64,000 nucleotides of DNA from Stemphylium vesicarium (Eukaryota > Ascomycota > Dothideomycetes > Pleosporales > Pleosporaceae): the NCBI GenBank assembly GCA_004380135.1, contig QXCR01000129.1, forward strand, positions 32,143 through 96,142. The letters are read 5' to 3'. The translations under genes and the position numbers were made by a program. This document shows, one piece after another, positions 35,283 through 46,311 of the stretch. Within the stretch, counting starts at the first letter, position 1. The number at the start of each line of letters is the position of its first letter. The notes below the pieces were generated by a model. That model saw nothing but the letters and a program-made list of their open reading frames with translations. It did no database searches and was not told where the DNA came from.

Positions 35283-35829
35283 ATGAGGATGCTCACATCT
35301 CGGAGTGACAGTATAAGGGGTTACAACTTCTGGGTTTGTTTACTTTCAAAAATTGATGGCGCCTTTTCAATGTACATAGCATTCCAAGATGCTTTTTTAT
35401 AGACCGCTTCTTTGATAAAGCTACAATGCCAAAGCAAGATAAAACTCAAACACTGAAGACGCTGAAACAATCCCACTACCTCCCTGAGCCCAGTATAACG
35501 CCAGATATGCTCAAGTCGACTGATCCGATGCCCAACCGCGCCCGTCTGCCAAAAGGGGGTACATGGCAAATGCACGGGGTATGTGATATGCCATGCACTC
35601 ACACCCTCTTTTCCTTGCCCACTCTCTTAATCTGTGAAGCTGGGTTTAAATGGCACGCACACCATGCAACCCCCTCTTTATCCCCTCCTACATCCCACGT
35701 CCAGACATTTCTCTTCCTCCCAGCCATTCTCCCTCTCTGCCCTTCCTCGCCCTCCTAATCTATCTTACACCACATGTCCTTCCTCTCTCCTCCACTCTTT
35801 CCTTTTCTCATGTCTTCTGTTCCGCCTTT
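35283..35829. other. convergent 3' region AGE2 / SFT1
   Basis: Between two stop codons facing each other; 547 bases with C/T-rich tracts (35650-35820). Holds both 3' untranslated regions. Confidence 0.5.
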
Positions 35830-36392
35830 CTAAAAGATCAAATGCCATATCCAATACAACAGCACAAAAGCCACTATTATCATGCCGCTCAGTTTCAGAA
35901 TCGCGACTTTGTTTCCCGACGACGCCATGCGGGTTAGGCGTGTGGCGGAGCCTTTGAGGGAGGTGCTGAAGGAGGAGAAGGTTTCTGACTATTTGGGTAG
36001 GTTGGGTCAGTATACATAGGTTATACTGGTTGTGCTGGGGGATGGTTGGGAGATGCGTATGCGTAGGGGGGATAGGGGAGAAGAGGGAAGGGCTTTGAGG
36101 ATGGGTGTGAGGGAAGGGACGTACGGTACTATCGATCACATTCTGGTCTCGCGCGCTGTCGTAAATGTCTATTGTTACGCCACGTAGCGCGGAGACTTTG
36201 GATGCGAGTTCATCAAGGCGGGAGTCGTTTTGTCTTTTTGCGTGGTTAGCTGTCCGTTTACATAATATCACTTTCTTGATCGCGTGTCTTAGTGCTCCGA
36301 GTATGGCAGCATAGATACTTTGCCATGTTTTATCTGAGAGACTAGGGCTGGGGAGTGCATGCGTACTGTTGTCGCTCGTAGGCGCCCGACAT
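35830..36392 (-). CDS. SFT1: Qc-SNARE SFT1
   Basis: Small tail-anchored Qc-SNARE for retrograde intra-Golgi transport, pairing with Sed5-type syntaxin. Three exons: 36392-36367 (26 bases), 36233-36125 and 35988-35830. They join in phase to 97 residues, the same length as I recall for yeast Sft1. Protein: MSGAYERQQ, then QNDSRLDELASKVSALRGVT (SNARE helix with the heptad pattern), IDIYDSARDQNVIDST, SETFSSFSTSLKGSATRLTR, and a C-terminal membrane anchor LKLSGMIIVAFVLLYWIWHL. A single uninterrupted 274-codon frame on the same strand (36589-35765) overlaps these exons. Beyond the SNARE helix it reads intron sequence and encodes no anchor, so it is not the gene. Both introns are about 135 bases, longer than the local average. 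Confidence 0.85.
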
Positions 36393-37915
36393 GGTTGCGC
36401 CTCTATCTTTCTTGGAGATTTAAGTCGTACAGTTTGCGTCGCGGGAAATAGTAGGGGGCGCGTGCTCTTCGATATGTCGGTGAGAATGACCACAGGGCTT
36501 TCGCGTCTTTCTGGTACCTTGGATGCCGATTCTAGATTGGTTTGCGCATTCTGAGAACGCGACTGCTGAGATGTGACGTTCGGTGCCAAGAGACCCTGAG
36601 CGTATGCAGACTAGCGCGTATCGCGGGTCTGGGGAAGCTGTGCCGCTGTCCGCCGCCCGTTCTCTTGCCCCTCGCTTGGTTTACATTCTCGATTTCTCTC
36701 ATGATTCTGCTTTTCTGGCACTGCGACCTTGCCGGGTCATCAGACTTTTGATCATAAACTTTGCGGGGATGTCTGAGGCATGCATCCTCCCCTTGCGCAA
36801 TATCAACACGGCGGAGAACAGCGCAAGGCTGGGCTGCATGGTTGAAGCATCTCGAAGATCATTGCCAGTACATCCCATGCCCGGGTAAACCACCATTCGC
36901 ATGTCCTCTGGACACTGTAATCTAGGCTTATGCAGCAAACCTCACACAACAGTCCGGTCAAGGCTGCGCTGTGCAGGGTGGTCAATTTGAAACGCGCAGT
37001 GGGGTACTCACGCGCTGCTGCAATGTTCTGCAAACCCGCGCCATGCAGATGCTGCGCCGCACGAAACCCAGTACTTCTAGCCAGGGACATGCAACCATCA
37101 CAGCAACGCCATGCAGCAGAAAGACACTATGCACATCGGGGTAAGGTTTGTCATGTCGCTTTGGCTTATAGGCTCAGGGGCTTAGCTGCTTCCTTCCCGC
37201 GGATATGTGACACCAGGAATAGTACACGGACTTTACTGCGCTAGTCTTTCTTATCATCCCGCGCATGGAAATTTCCGCTGGGGCCAAAACGCTTCCGCAT
37301 ATCGGTCCTTGTCCGATCATCGCTGGAACATGGCCGCAAGGTTGAGTCTACCATGAGGCAGAGAGGTATATCGTTCAGTGTCACTGCGATGGCAGAGTGC
37401 ATGCAGTACCCGTGTCTGCCCAAAAGATCGGATTCATGAACTTCTGCATGTTTGACTGCGACGAGATGAAGTTGTCGTCTAGAGCTTTGAAAGTCGAGTG
37501 TTACTGTTTCCGCTATTACAAAGAAGAGGAGGGGCTGCGTAGCTCGCTGCCTTCTCAGCAGAGAAGGTAAGTGTGATCCGTGCAGAGTATGGCTGAAGTA
37601 ACACGAAGATTGTGTGAGTGTGAAGGATTCAAAACCTTACAATCTTTTCGTCTCGGGCATGGTTTAGGTGGCGGAGTAATACACTGAGACATGCTCGGCT
37701 GTATCCCACTTGTTCGGCCCCCGGATGTGGAACGGTGCAAAGCCTCATGTGGTTCGACGGCACAGAATCTCAGGTACGGTGGGGTTGGAAAATGGATGTA
37801 TAAGTGAGTAGTTTTGGCCTTTCGTTAACAGCATCAACTCAAGGGATTCGGAATCGGATCCAGATCATTTCTATCGCTTCTTCATTTCAGCTTAGGTGGT
37901 CATACGAGTTCCTCA
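36393..37915. other. 1.5 kb intergenic, nothing recognised
   Basis: Between the SFT1 start (leftward) and the secreted membrane protein (rightward). Only short overlapping frames without features; contains both promoters. Confidence 0.5.
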
Positions 37916-39966
37916 ATGGCTTTTCTTCGCAACTTATTTTTGCTATGTGCGGCCACCTGGTCCCACGCCGCAACCGCGCCACTTGATGCTTCCATACAGG
38001 TCCGCAATGCGCCTGGGCGCACAGTGGAAGATACATACCGTGCTATTAGGCGAGGCCTCGCTGTAGCCAGTCTCAAGAAGCGCGAAGAATTCAAGGCCGA
38101 GCTGCCTTTGGAGAAAAGCTGGAGTGGTGCTACCCTGCTGTCGGTGTAAGTGTCTCCACATGGTTGCGGCTAGGCGTGCCGAAGATAACTAACGTCCGGT
38201 TCATAGAGCACTGCCTGGTCAACTACCTGAAGGAAACCGGACTACGAACGAAGAAATCTCGGTAGGCATCGAAGTTATATGCCAGACCTGCTACGTCAAA
38301 GGCTTCGCTACTGCCGAACTCACAATTGGCGAAGAGTTCAATGCCACTCAGCTCATCGACGGCGTCATTGATGATATCCGCAACGAAACCATCGAGTTCG
38401 CTGAGACATTCGAAGACTACCTGGACGACTACGTGAGTAACGTAACGACCAACCTTCAAGATGGCTTTGACTGGGATGACTTCGACTTCCCTACATTCCC
38501 TTTCTCCTTCGATCTAGACATACCTGAGATTCCAGAGGCGAACCTACGCTTTCAGTTCGACGATATGGAACTCTATCTGGAAGTTGAAACTACGCTCTCG
38601 GCTGGAGCTGCGTATGAGATTAATCTGTTTGCTTCGCAGTCTGCGGTCGGCATCAAGGTTGGGCCTATGCTACAGCTTGGTGTCGTACTTCAGGTGGACT
38701 TGCTGTTGGAAGTCGAGGGAGATATTAATATCAGCAATGGCTTCCATGTTAAGCTTGACGATGGGGTTGCGATGGACATTGCTCTCTTTGGCAATGCTGT
38801 GTCGAACATGATCTTGTGAGTAGATACAACCCTCCCTTACGCCTCTAGCCCGTTTAAAATTTCCGAGAAAACCTCTCACTAACAGCTTCGGCAGCAACGG
38901 CGGCCAATTCGAGTTCCTGCCTGTTACTGTCGAAAGCGCGAGCGTCTCTATCGCCGCTATCCTCCGCATTGGAGTGCATTGTGGCGTCGAAGTAGAAAAA
39001 CCCAAGGCCACAGGCTTTGACGCACTAGCTGAGAAGCTCGGTCCGCTAGACGTGTCGGCTGGCATTGAGGTTGCCGTCTTCGCCAATGTGGCTGAATTCC
39101 TTACCAATATCACCTACGAGCCCGATGACAAAGACTGTCAACTGAAGGTCATTCAAGAATACAACTTGGGAGTGGGTGCTTTGGCGGGCGCATCAATCAT
39201 GGTCGACGTGCCAATTCTCGAGAACATGACCTGGGGTCCAGTCGCAAGCGCGACGACAGCCGTCTTCACGACGACACTAGCAGAGGCATGTGCCATCGAG
39301 GCTACAGCCACGTCGACACCGCAGATTACCATGGCTCCAGAGAAGCGACAAGACCTTGAAACTACGACACTGACCACTACCACTACCACGACTGGAGTCA
39401 GCTGCAAGATTACAAAGGCAGTTATGTGTCCACAGTCGGAACAGGTATCTACCAGAGCGACGATTACTAGGACGCACGTAACTGCGGTTCCGTCTGGTGA
39501 GACGGCTACATTCCCCGATACTGCCTTTGCAACCGTTCAGAGCACTGTCGCCTTTGGCTCTCATGCCAAGTCTATCAAAGCAATGAGCGGAAGACCAACG
39601 CCATATATTGAGGAAGCCAGCGACAATAATGATGATAACGATAATGCCTTTGGGGTGGATGGAAATACCGGTGGTGTAAGTAACAAAGTCATCGCCGGTG
39701 TCTGCGTTGGTTTAGGTATACCGATTCTGACCGCCATTATCGGAGCTGTTTTGTAAGTTCAAGCCTTCGGAGTATTCCTTTCAACAAGTTCAAACACTGA
39801 GAATTTATCGTGCAGGTTTTTCTGTAGGCGCAAGAGGTACGCTGCAGTCGACGGACGTGGCGCTCCGATGGTTGCAGAGCCTTACACAGGCGGGCACAAC
39901 GACTACAAAGACCAAGTTGAGATGACGAAGTCGCCTGGTCGTGAGGTCAGAGAGCTGCATCGTTGA
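37916..39966 (+). CDS. secreted single-pass membrane protein, unknown
   Basis: Not recognised as a named family. Exons 37916-38145, 38207-38815, 38886-39752 and 39816-39966 give 618 residues. Signal peptide at the N-terminus (MAFLRNLFLLCAATWSHAAT). The ectodomain (about 500 residues) is acidic, contains cysteine pair CQTC and several N-glycosylation sequons (NRT, NET, NVT, NIT, NMT), and has beta-rich amphipathic stretches such as LRFQFDDMELYLEVETTLSA. A Thr-rich stalk (TTTLTTTTTTTGVS) precedes a Gly-rich transmembrane helix, VIAGVCVGLGIPILTAIIGA, a stop-transfer FCRRKRY and a 35-residue cytosolic tail. This is the layout of fungal cell-surface proteins such as Mid2- or WSC-like sensors, without their signature domains. 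The last intron interrupts the end of the membrane helix. Confidence 0.8.
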
Positions 39967-40811
39967 GAAATTGGATACATATAACCGAAAAGGAGTCACA
40001 GCATGCAATCACACTGCATTGCACTAGAGTCAGGACTGGTGCATCGGTGAGGATACTACGAGCACCGCGCTCTCAGTTTCTTGGTCAGGTCTTTACCGAT
40101 CTCTTCGTTGTTTGGCGTTTGGTCTTTCGAGTTTCCATTCTATACCTTAGACTCCATTCTATCATGATCATTGTTCCATCTTCAAAGCAATTAGAAGGAC
40201 CACAGACCCCATCATCTCTCGTGATTGCCGATGCCAAGGGCGGAGAAGTGAGGGGCAAGGTAGGCGGATCGAAGACCATTCCGGGACTAGCGCACGACGT
40301 CACCACCTCACAATCATCCACGGCTTGGGACCCGACAACGAAGATCTTCACACCTCAACATCGTCTTGGGAAAATACCCCATAAAATACCGGTCAACCGC
40401 CCGGCTCAACTAAACTCAAGCAGAAAGCCAAGTATAGCCAAGATAGCCACCCCGCACTCTGCATGGTGGGGAACGGCTTAGGGCCTCCGCTCCCTTCCCA
40501 CGATGGGTACCATGTGCTAAGTATCATTCGATGGGCAGCGGATCGTTCGGTTGCCTAGACGGGGTATCCTGCTCAATTTTCCGGTTATGACGAGATGTAC
40601 GTAGAGCCACGGAGAGAGATGACCCGCATCGTACTTGATACTACCATGTTCTTTTACCGAGCATACAAAAGACGGGGTTTCGACGATGGAAACGTCCCTG
40701 CACCTCAATCTCTTCATCACACTTCGTGATAGCTCTTTTTTTTTGGTTTGTTCATTTCATGAGCAGATCCTACAGCTTGGTTTCTAATCAGTGCTGTTGA
40801 GGCTACTCAAG
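39967..40811. other. intergenic, GH2 promoter region
   Basis: 845 bases, no supported gene. A T run (40736-40744) and TTTGTTCATTTCATG lie ahead of the GH2 start. Confidence 0.5.
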
Positions 40812-43460
40812 ATGTTGAACTTATCTCGGACGCTGTACAACTCGTACAGGTTCGTCCTGCTCGGCTTTTTGTTCTCTATTTGTTTCGATGCGGCTTCTGC
40901 GCATGCTATTAAGAAGCCACGACAAACTTCAGCGGGTCGTGTCCGCTCGTCTCTTAACGCTGATTGGCGGTTCTCACGCTTCACGTCGAATCCCGATGGG
41001 CTAAGCTATGAGTCGCTGAAGCCATGGATGCTGCCTTCCGCCAACGATTTCATTGTCGGAGACGGATATGAACGTCCTTCTCGCGCTGCACCAGGAGCAA
41101 ACATCAGTTACGTACAGGCAAGCTTCGACGATGAGGAATGGGAGGCAGTTGCTCTGCCGCACGACTGGGCTATCTCAGGAACCTTTGATGCTCCAGGTGT
41201 AGACGGTGGTCTTGGGCGTTTGCCCATTAACGGAATTGGATGGTACCGGCGATCATTGCCGATTGGCGCCGAGATCATCGATTCCGGCAAGTCCATCTTT
41301 CTGGATGTCGAGGGAGCCATGTCGTATGCTGCGGTATGGCTCAACGGTGAACTCGTTGGTGGATGGCCGTATGGCTACAACTCTTTCCGCCTGGATCTTA
41401 CTCCATACGCCCAAGCTGGAGTGAACACACTTGCTATTCGTCTCGACAACAAACTAGACTCGTCCCGCTGGTACCCTGGTGCTGGAATTTACCGCAAGGT
41501 CTGGATGGTCACCGTCGAGCCCGTGCACGTCGCACAGTGGGGGACCTACGTTACTACCCCTAGCATCTCGGAAGAAGAGGCTACTGTCAACATGGTAGTT
41601 GAGATCGAGAACAAGGGCAACAGCAGTCAGAACGTCCAGGTGGTTACCGAAGTCTACGAGCGCGACCCAGCGTCGCAGATGGCCACTGGCGATAGCATTG
41701 CAACTTTCCCAACGGCGAATGCCACCGTGGCAGGCAACGGCAAGCAGTCTGTTGAAGGCTCAGTCTCCGTTGCAAGCCCCAAACTTTGGGGGCCTCCTCC
41801 TACCCAAACCCCCAATGAGTACGTTGCCATGACCACCGTATCAGTTGGTGGTGAAGTGGTGGACACTTACGAGACGGTTTTCGGTATTCGCTCCGTCGAA
41901 TATGATCCAGACCAGGGCATCGTCATCAACGGGGAGCACATTTACGTCCAAGGCTCATGCAACCATCACGATCTTGGATCGCTAGGCGCTGCTTTCAACT
42001 ACCGAGCGGCCGAGCGCCAAATCGAGATCTTGCTCGAGATGGGTAACAACGCTCTACGAACATCTCACAACCCACCTGCACCTGAGTATCTCGACATCGC
42101 CGACCGCTTAGGTTTGATGGTCATGGATGAGATCTTTGATACATGGAACTTTGCTAAGGTGGAGAACGATTTCCACCGCATCTTCCAGGAGTGGCATGAG
42201 CCTGACACTCGTTCATTCATCCGCCGCGATCGCAACCACCCATCTGTAATCTCGTGGAGTGTCGGTAATGAGCTTCCGGAGCAGTCCAACTCAACTGGTA
42301 CTGAAACCGGAAGACTGCTTCAAGATATGGTGCACGAGGAAGATCCCACTCGCCAGGTCACCATTGGCATGAACGAAGCTGATTCTTCCACCGAGATAGC
42401 CGCGGTCATCGACATCGTCGGTCTGAACTACCAAGGTGAAGGCAAGGGTGACTCATGGGATAGCACATTCCCCGGTTTCAGGGAGGGCTTCCCCGAGAAG
42501 ATGATCTGGAGTACCGAGTCAGCATCCACCCTCAGCTCTCGTGGCAAGTACATCTTCCCCGTGACTGCCAACAAGAGCGCTATCATCGGCGGAAAACCAC
42601 TGGAAGGCGGGGATCCCGAGACCAACCACGTATCATCCTACGATCTCTACGCCCCAACCTGGGCAGCCTCAGTAGACAAAGTCTTCCAGATGCAAGACAT
42701 GCACCCCTACGTCGCCGGTGAATTCGTCTGGACGGGATGGGACTACATCGGCGAGCCAACGCCCTATGCCAACGAAAGCCGCAGCTCCTACTTCGGCATC
42801 ATCGACCTCGCCGGCTTTAAAAAAGACCGCTTCTACCTCTACCAAGCCCGCTGGCGCCCTGACCTCCCCATGGCACACATCCTGCCGCACTGGACATGGC
42901 CCGAGGACCGCGTGGGAGAAATAACCCCCGTACACGTCTACACCTCCGGTGACGAAGCCGAACTCTACGTCAACGGCGTTTCCGCCGGCCGCCAGGCCCG
43001 CAGCAAATACGACTACCGCCTCCGCTGGGACGGTGTGAAGTACAACCCTGGCAACGTCACCGTCGTCGCGTGGAAGAATGGCGAGGAGTGGGCCACAGCG
43101 TCTCAAATCACCGCTGGTTCTGCGTCCGCGCTTAACATGACCGCGGACCGCACTACCATCGCTAGCGACGGCTACGACCTCTCTTTCATCAGCGTCTCCG
43201 TGCATGACGCCGACGGTACTCTGGTGCCCATGGCGGATAACGAGATCAGCTTTGAGGTTACGTCCGGACCTGGTGTAATTGTTAGTACGGATAATGGCGA
43301 TCCCACGGATTTGACACCGTTCCCGGAGACGACAAGGAAGGCGTTTAGTGGGATGGCGTTGGCTATTGTGAGGAGCGAGGCTGGTGAGAGTGGGGAGATT
43401 GTTGTTGAGGCTACGGCTGAGGGGCTCGAGGGGGGTAGTGTTCGTATTACTGCTGCCTAG
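40812..43460 (+). CDS. secreted glycoside hydrolase family 2 (beta-galactosidase-like)
   Basis: Retaining GH2 enzyme acting on beta-linked galactosides or glucuronides outside the cell. Single exon, 882 residues from the ATG at 40812. The frame continues 21 bases upstream but without another ATG. An N-terminal hydrophobic segment (FVLLGFLFSICFDAASAHA) is a signal peptide. The sugar-binding jelly roll follows (ALPHDWAISG, GIGWYRR, DVEGAMSYAAVWLNG, GWPYGYNSF), then RWYPGAGIYRKVW, an Ig-like domain, and the TIM barrel with GSCNHHDLGSLGAAFN and NALRTSHNPP. The acid/base is Glu487 in SVGNELPEQ and the nucleophile Glu569 in IWSTESAST. GEFVWTGWDYIGEPTPY is also conserved. C-terminal Ig-like domains (DUF4982 type, then an invasin-like domain) complete it. 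Bacterial-type domain order and no introns would fit an old horizontal transfer, which is unproven. Confidence 0.9.
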   Translation: MLNLSRTLYNSYRFVLLGFLFSICFDAASAHAIKKPRQTSAGRVRSSLNADWRFSRFTSNPDGLSYESLKPWMLPSANDFIVGDGYERPSRAAPGANISYVQASFDDEEWEAVALPHDWAISGTFDAPGVDGGLGRLPINGIGWYRRSLPIGAEIIDSGKSIFLDVEGAMSYAAVWLNGELVGGWPYGYNSFRLDLTPYAQAGVNTLAIRLDNKLDSSRWYPGAGIYRKVWMVTVEPVHVAQWGTYVTTPSISEEEATVNMVVEIENKGNSSQNVQVVTEVYERDPASQMATGDSIATFPTANATVAGNGKQSVEGSVSVASPKLWGPPPTQTPNEYVAMTTVSVGGEVVDTYETVFGIRSVEYDPDQGIVINGEHIYVQGSCNHHDLGSLGAAFNYRAAERQIEILLEMGNNALRTSHNPPAPEYLDIADRLGLMVMDEIFDTWNFAKVENDFHRIFQEWHEPDTRSFIRRDRNHPSVISWSVGNELPEQSNSTGTETGRLLQDMVHEEDPTRQVTIGMNEADSSTEIAAVIDIVGLNYQGEGKGDSWDSTFPGFREGFPEKMIWSTESASTLSSRGKYIFPVTANKSAIIGGKPLEGGDPETNHVSSYDLYAPTWAASVDKVFQMQDMHPYVAGEFVWTGWDYIGEPTPYANESRSSYFGIIDLAGFKKDRFYLYQARWRPDLPMAHILPHWTWPEDRVGEITPVHVYTSGDEAELYVNGVSAGRQARSKYDYRLRWDGVKYNPGNVTVVAWKNGEEWATASQITAGSASALNMTADRTTIASDGYDLSFISVSVHDADGTLVPMADNEISFEVTSGPGVIVSTDNGDPTDLTPFPETTRKAFSGMALAIVRSEAGESGEIVVEATAEGLEGGSVRITAA

Positions 43461-43954
43461 ATGGATGTGTGAAGAGCATTTGGGTTGAGACAAGAAGAGG
43501 GTGTAGGGTATGATGCTGCAATGATTTCATGATTTATGAGCAATTGAGATAAAAGAATGAGCTCGATGGAAAGCAAGTGTTCGCTTCTTTCAAACCTAAA
43601 CCGATGAGGATTGAGCGAGAGAGGAAAGCTGGTGTTGCGATAGAGCTATGAGAATGCGACCTGGATTGGTCAGACTTTAGATTAGTGTGAGCCGCTGGCG
43701 ACTTCGATTAAGATCATGAGGGAGTCATAGTACTCGTGTTTCTTGTGGGAATGAGAGGGATGTGAATAGTCGATATCCTATAGTATCTCTCGACGACAAG
43801 AGCATTGATCGGTCTTGAGCAAGCTCCTGGCTGACATGACACAAAAGAAAGCAAGGGGGAGGAATAAAGCGCTGCGTTTGAGTTCAACGGGCACTCGTAC
43901 CCCGAATAAAAACGAATCGCGCTCACTACGGTAAGATAAATCCCATACCGGACT
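43461..43954. other. intergenic between GH2 and sugar-porter pseudogene
   Basis: Two 3' ends meet here; no coding signal. Confidence 0.5.
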
Positions 43955-45233
43955 TTACGCGGCCTCGTTCGTCCGGCTATCCACGTCTTTCTCATCAGCC
44001 TTGCCATGATTCTCCAACGATGCCAGAAGGCGTCCCATCCCCGTACTTTCATACTTGCTAAAACGGCGCGCGGACAGCTTAGCTTCGGACAGCTCGTCGA
44101 CTTCCTCCAGCGATCGGGCTTTGAGCTCAGGGAAAAGAAAGGTACGACCATATGACGGAGAAGCAAGCAACGGAGCCGAATATCCAGCCAATGTTGACGC
44201 CCATGCTGGGAAGTAAGTAGGGCGTGACGAAGGTTACCAAAAAGGCTACTGCAACGTCACATGCGGTTCCAAAAGCCTGATGTTTCCATTAGCTGTTCCC
44301 CTTTGTCAAGTGCAATTTTTGTAGTAATCACCATAGTCTTCTTCCGCATGCGTACACCGACGATTTCCGCCCCGGTCAAAAATGCATTATTGCTCGCGGA
44401 GATTCTGGTGAAAGCCGGAAGGAGGATGAAGCAAGCCAGGATAGTGTTGCTAGAAGCTCGATCCAAGGATGTGGCTTCTTGCATTCCGAGGCCAGCAGCA
44501 AGGTAAAGAAAGAGTGCAAAAGATGCTGAAGCCAATCATGAGAGAGCGTCTACCTGTAATGTCGAACAGCACGAGACCGAGACCCCATCCGATGATACCG
44601 ATGACTTGGCCGAGAATCGTGTATGTGAAGGAGTTTGCACCGAGGCCACGCTGGACGTAAAAGGTTGCGGCGTAGGATTGAACGAATTGGTTGCCATTTG
44701 TTTGCTCGAGGATGAAGAGAGTGGAGCATATCTATGCATGGGCGATTAGTATCCGGGTCGCCTACAAAGGCTTTGGGAGTTACTCACCCAAGTCCGTCGG
44801 AGATAGTTGCCACAAAATAAATCTAGCCAGCGGCCCTGGTCTTTGTATTTGACTCCTCCACAACATATATGAGCATATATATCTCTGTTTGAGTGGCTCT
44901 ACTTGCTGCGTCGGCTTTTGGGCGTAGTCGGTCGAGGTTTGTCTTCGCTTTTAAACCTTGCCCTTCCATATAAGCCATCGCGGAGATTCGGGGGTAAAAG
45001 GCACGAGAGCTAGCGTCAGTATTGCTGGGATTAGTTGCATTGATTTTGGGATGATCTGTCCTTTGGCTGCTGGCTCGGTGGCGTAGGCGCGCGACATTCC
45101 TGCTCCCCAAAGGTTGCCTATGCCAGTGACAAACATAATCGAGCCGGCAAAAGGCCCTCGCGTAGCGGCTGGTGATACTTCTGCTCCGTATGCCGGTACT
45201 ACGCTTTCGACTAGACCGACTGCGTTGTATGCA

Positions 45234-46311
45234 GAGTTCGCAACAATCAATCAAGCTTCAATCAAGCCTCGTCGTCGTCGTCGTCGTCGTGAAAACTGCA
45301 ATTCAATCAAATCAATCTGTGAGGCCGTGGTTGATTGATTAATTGATTGATTGACTGACTGACGTGATTGCAGTTATAGGCGTACAGGAGCGTGAGGCTG
45401 CTCATTTTGGTGAGGCAGTGATCTCGCGATAGTTCCATGGTGCTGAGTTGTCGCAGGCCAAGCGCTGTCGGGAACTTTATTACTAATAACGCCGTGCGAT
45501 GACCTTTATATAAGCTCAGCTAGGATGCTACATTCAATACAACATACACAATTTCCTAGTTTTTTCAGTCCACAATATCCCACACCCGACCGTGCGACAT
45601 GAGTTTAGCCTTATTAATCAATAAAAGCTTATTTTGGGTGCAACTTACGCGTCTTCACGACATAACAACAACTCTAATAAGCCAACCGAACAGCGCGCCG
45701 TGAGAGCTATCCTCAGCACTATGAATCTGGAGAATTTGACTGCTGCCCACGTTGGCCAGCAGCCTTATTTCTTTCTACTTTCCTGCCTTCACAAGACAAG
45801 GATATATACTAGTTACGCCTGATATATTCCATTAATAAACTCCCTGGATACCCTCTTTGTGGCAGGCTCGTGAAGGCCTGCCTTGCTACATACGTAAGCG
45901 GAGATTTTGCCGTCTCCGCTGGCCAGCCTCACAACAGCTATAATGGCGGTAACACGTGATAGACGCTCGCCAGCTTGCTAGTTAAACGAGCTATATAAGC
46001 CGGGGTTCCTTCAAGTCTAGTCGGGTCCCTGCGGAAACTGTCTCTTTTTGCCGTTTTATTTGAGCTAGAAGGCTACACTCAACACTATGGAACTATCGCG
46101 AGATCGCTGCCTTAATAGAACGAGGGGCCTCACGCTTTTTGTACGCCTACAACCGCAATCACGTCAATCGATCAATCCATTAATCAATCACACTTTTTTG
46201 TACTAATCAAATCAATCAAATCAATCAAATCAATCACGACTTCAAGAAAACTGCATTCAAGTCAATCAGGAGCTTCATACTTGATTGAATTGATTGTTGC
46301 CAACTTTGGCC
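45234..46311. mobile_element. non-autonomous inverted-repeat transposon
   Basis: About 1.08 kb inserted in the sugar-porter gene. Flanks carry the direct repeat GTATGCA (45227-45233 and 46312-46318), and removing one copy plus the insert restores the porter reading frame. Ends are inverted: left AGTTCGCAACAATCAATCAAG, right (reverse complement) AGTTGGCAACAATCAATT. Inverted similarity continues inward: GACGTGATTGCAGTTATAGG (left) against GACGTGATTGCGGTTGTAGG (right), then GATCTCGCGATAGTTCCAT in both, to about 200 bases. No transposase frame is present. TGATT tandem words and a GTC microsatellite (45269-45291) sit in the left arm. The 7-base match (7 of 8) would fit a hAT-type duplication, but the class is unsettled. 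Confidence 0.85.
45269..45291. repeat. (GTC)n microsatellite in the transposon arm
   Basis: Seven GTC/TCG triplets inside the left inverted repeat; absent from the right arm. Confidence 0.85.

Noticed and set aside
35765..36589. Single 274-codon minus-strand frame over SFT1
   Set aside because: It reads through both introns. The C-terminus becomes His/Pro-rich low complexity and the N-terminal 65 residues have no counterpart in the SNARE.
46150..46260. CRISPR-like short repeats (CAATCAAAT)n
   Set aside because: Simple tandem words inside the transposon arm in a eukaryotic genome; no spacers of regular length.
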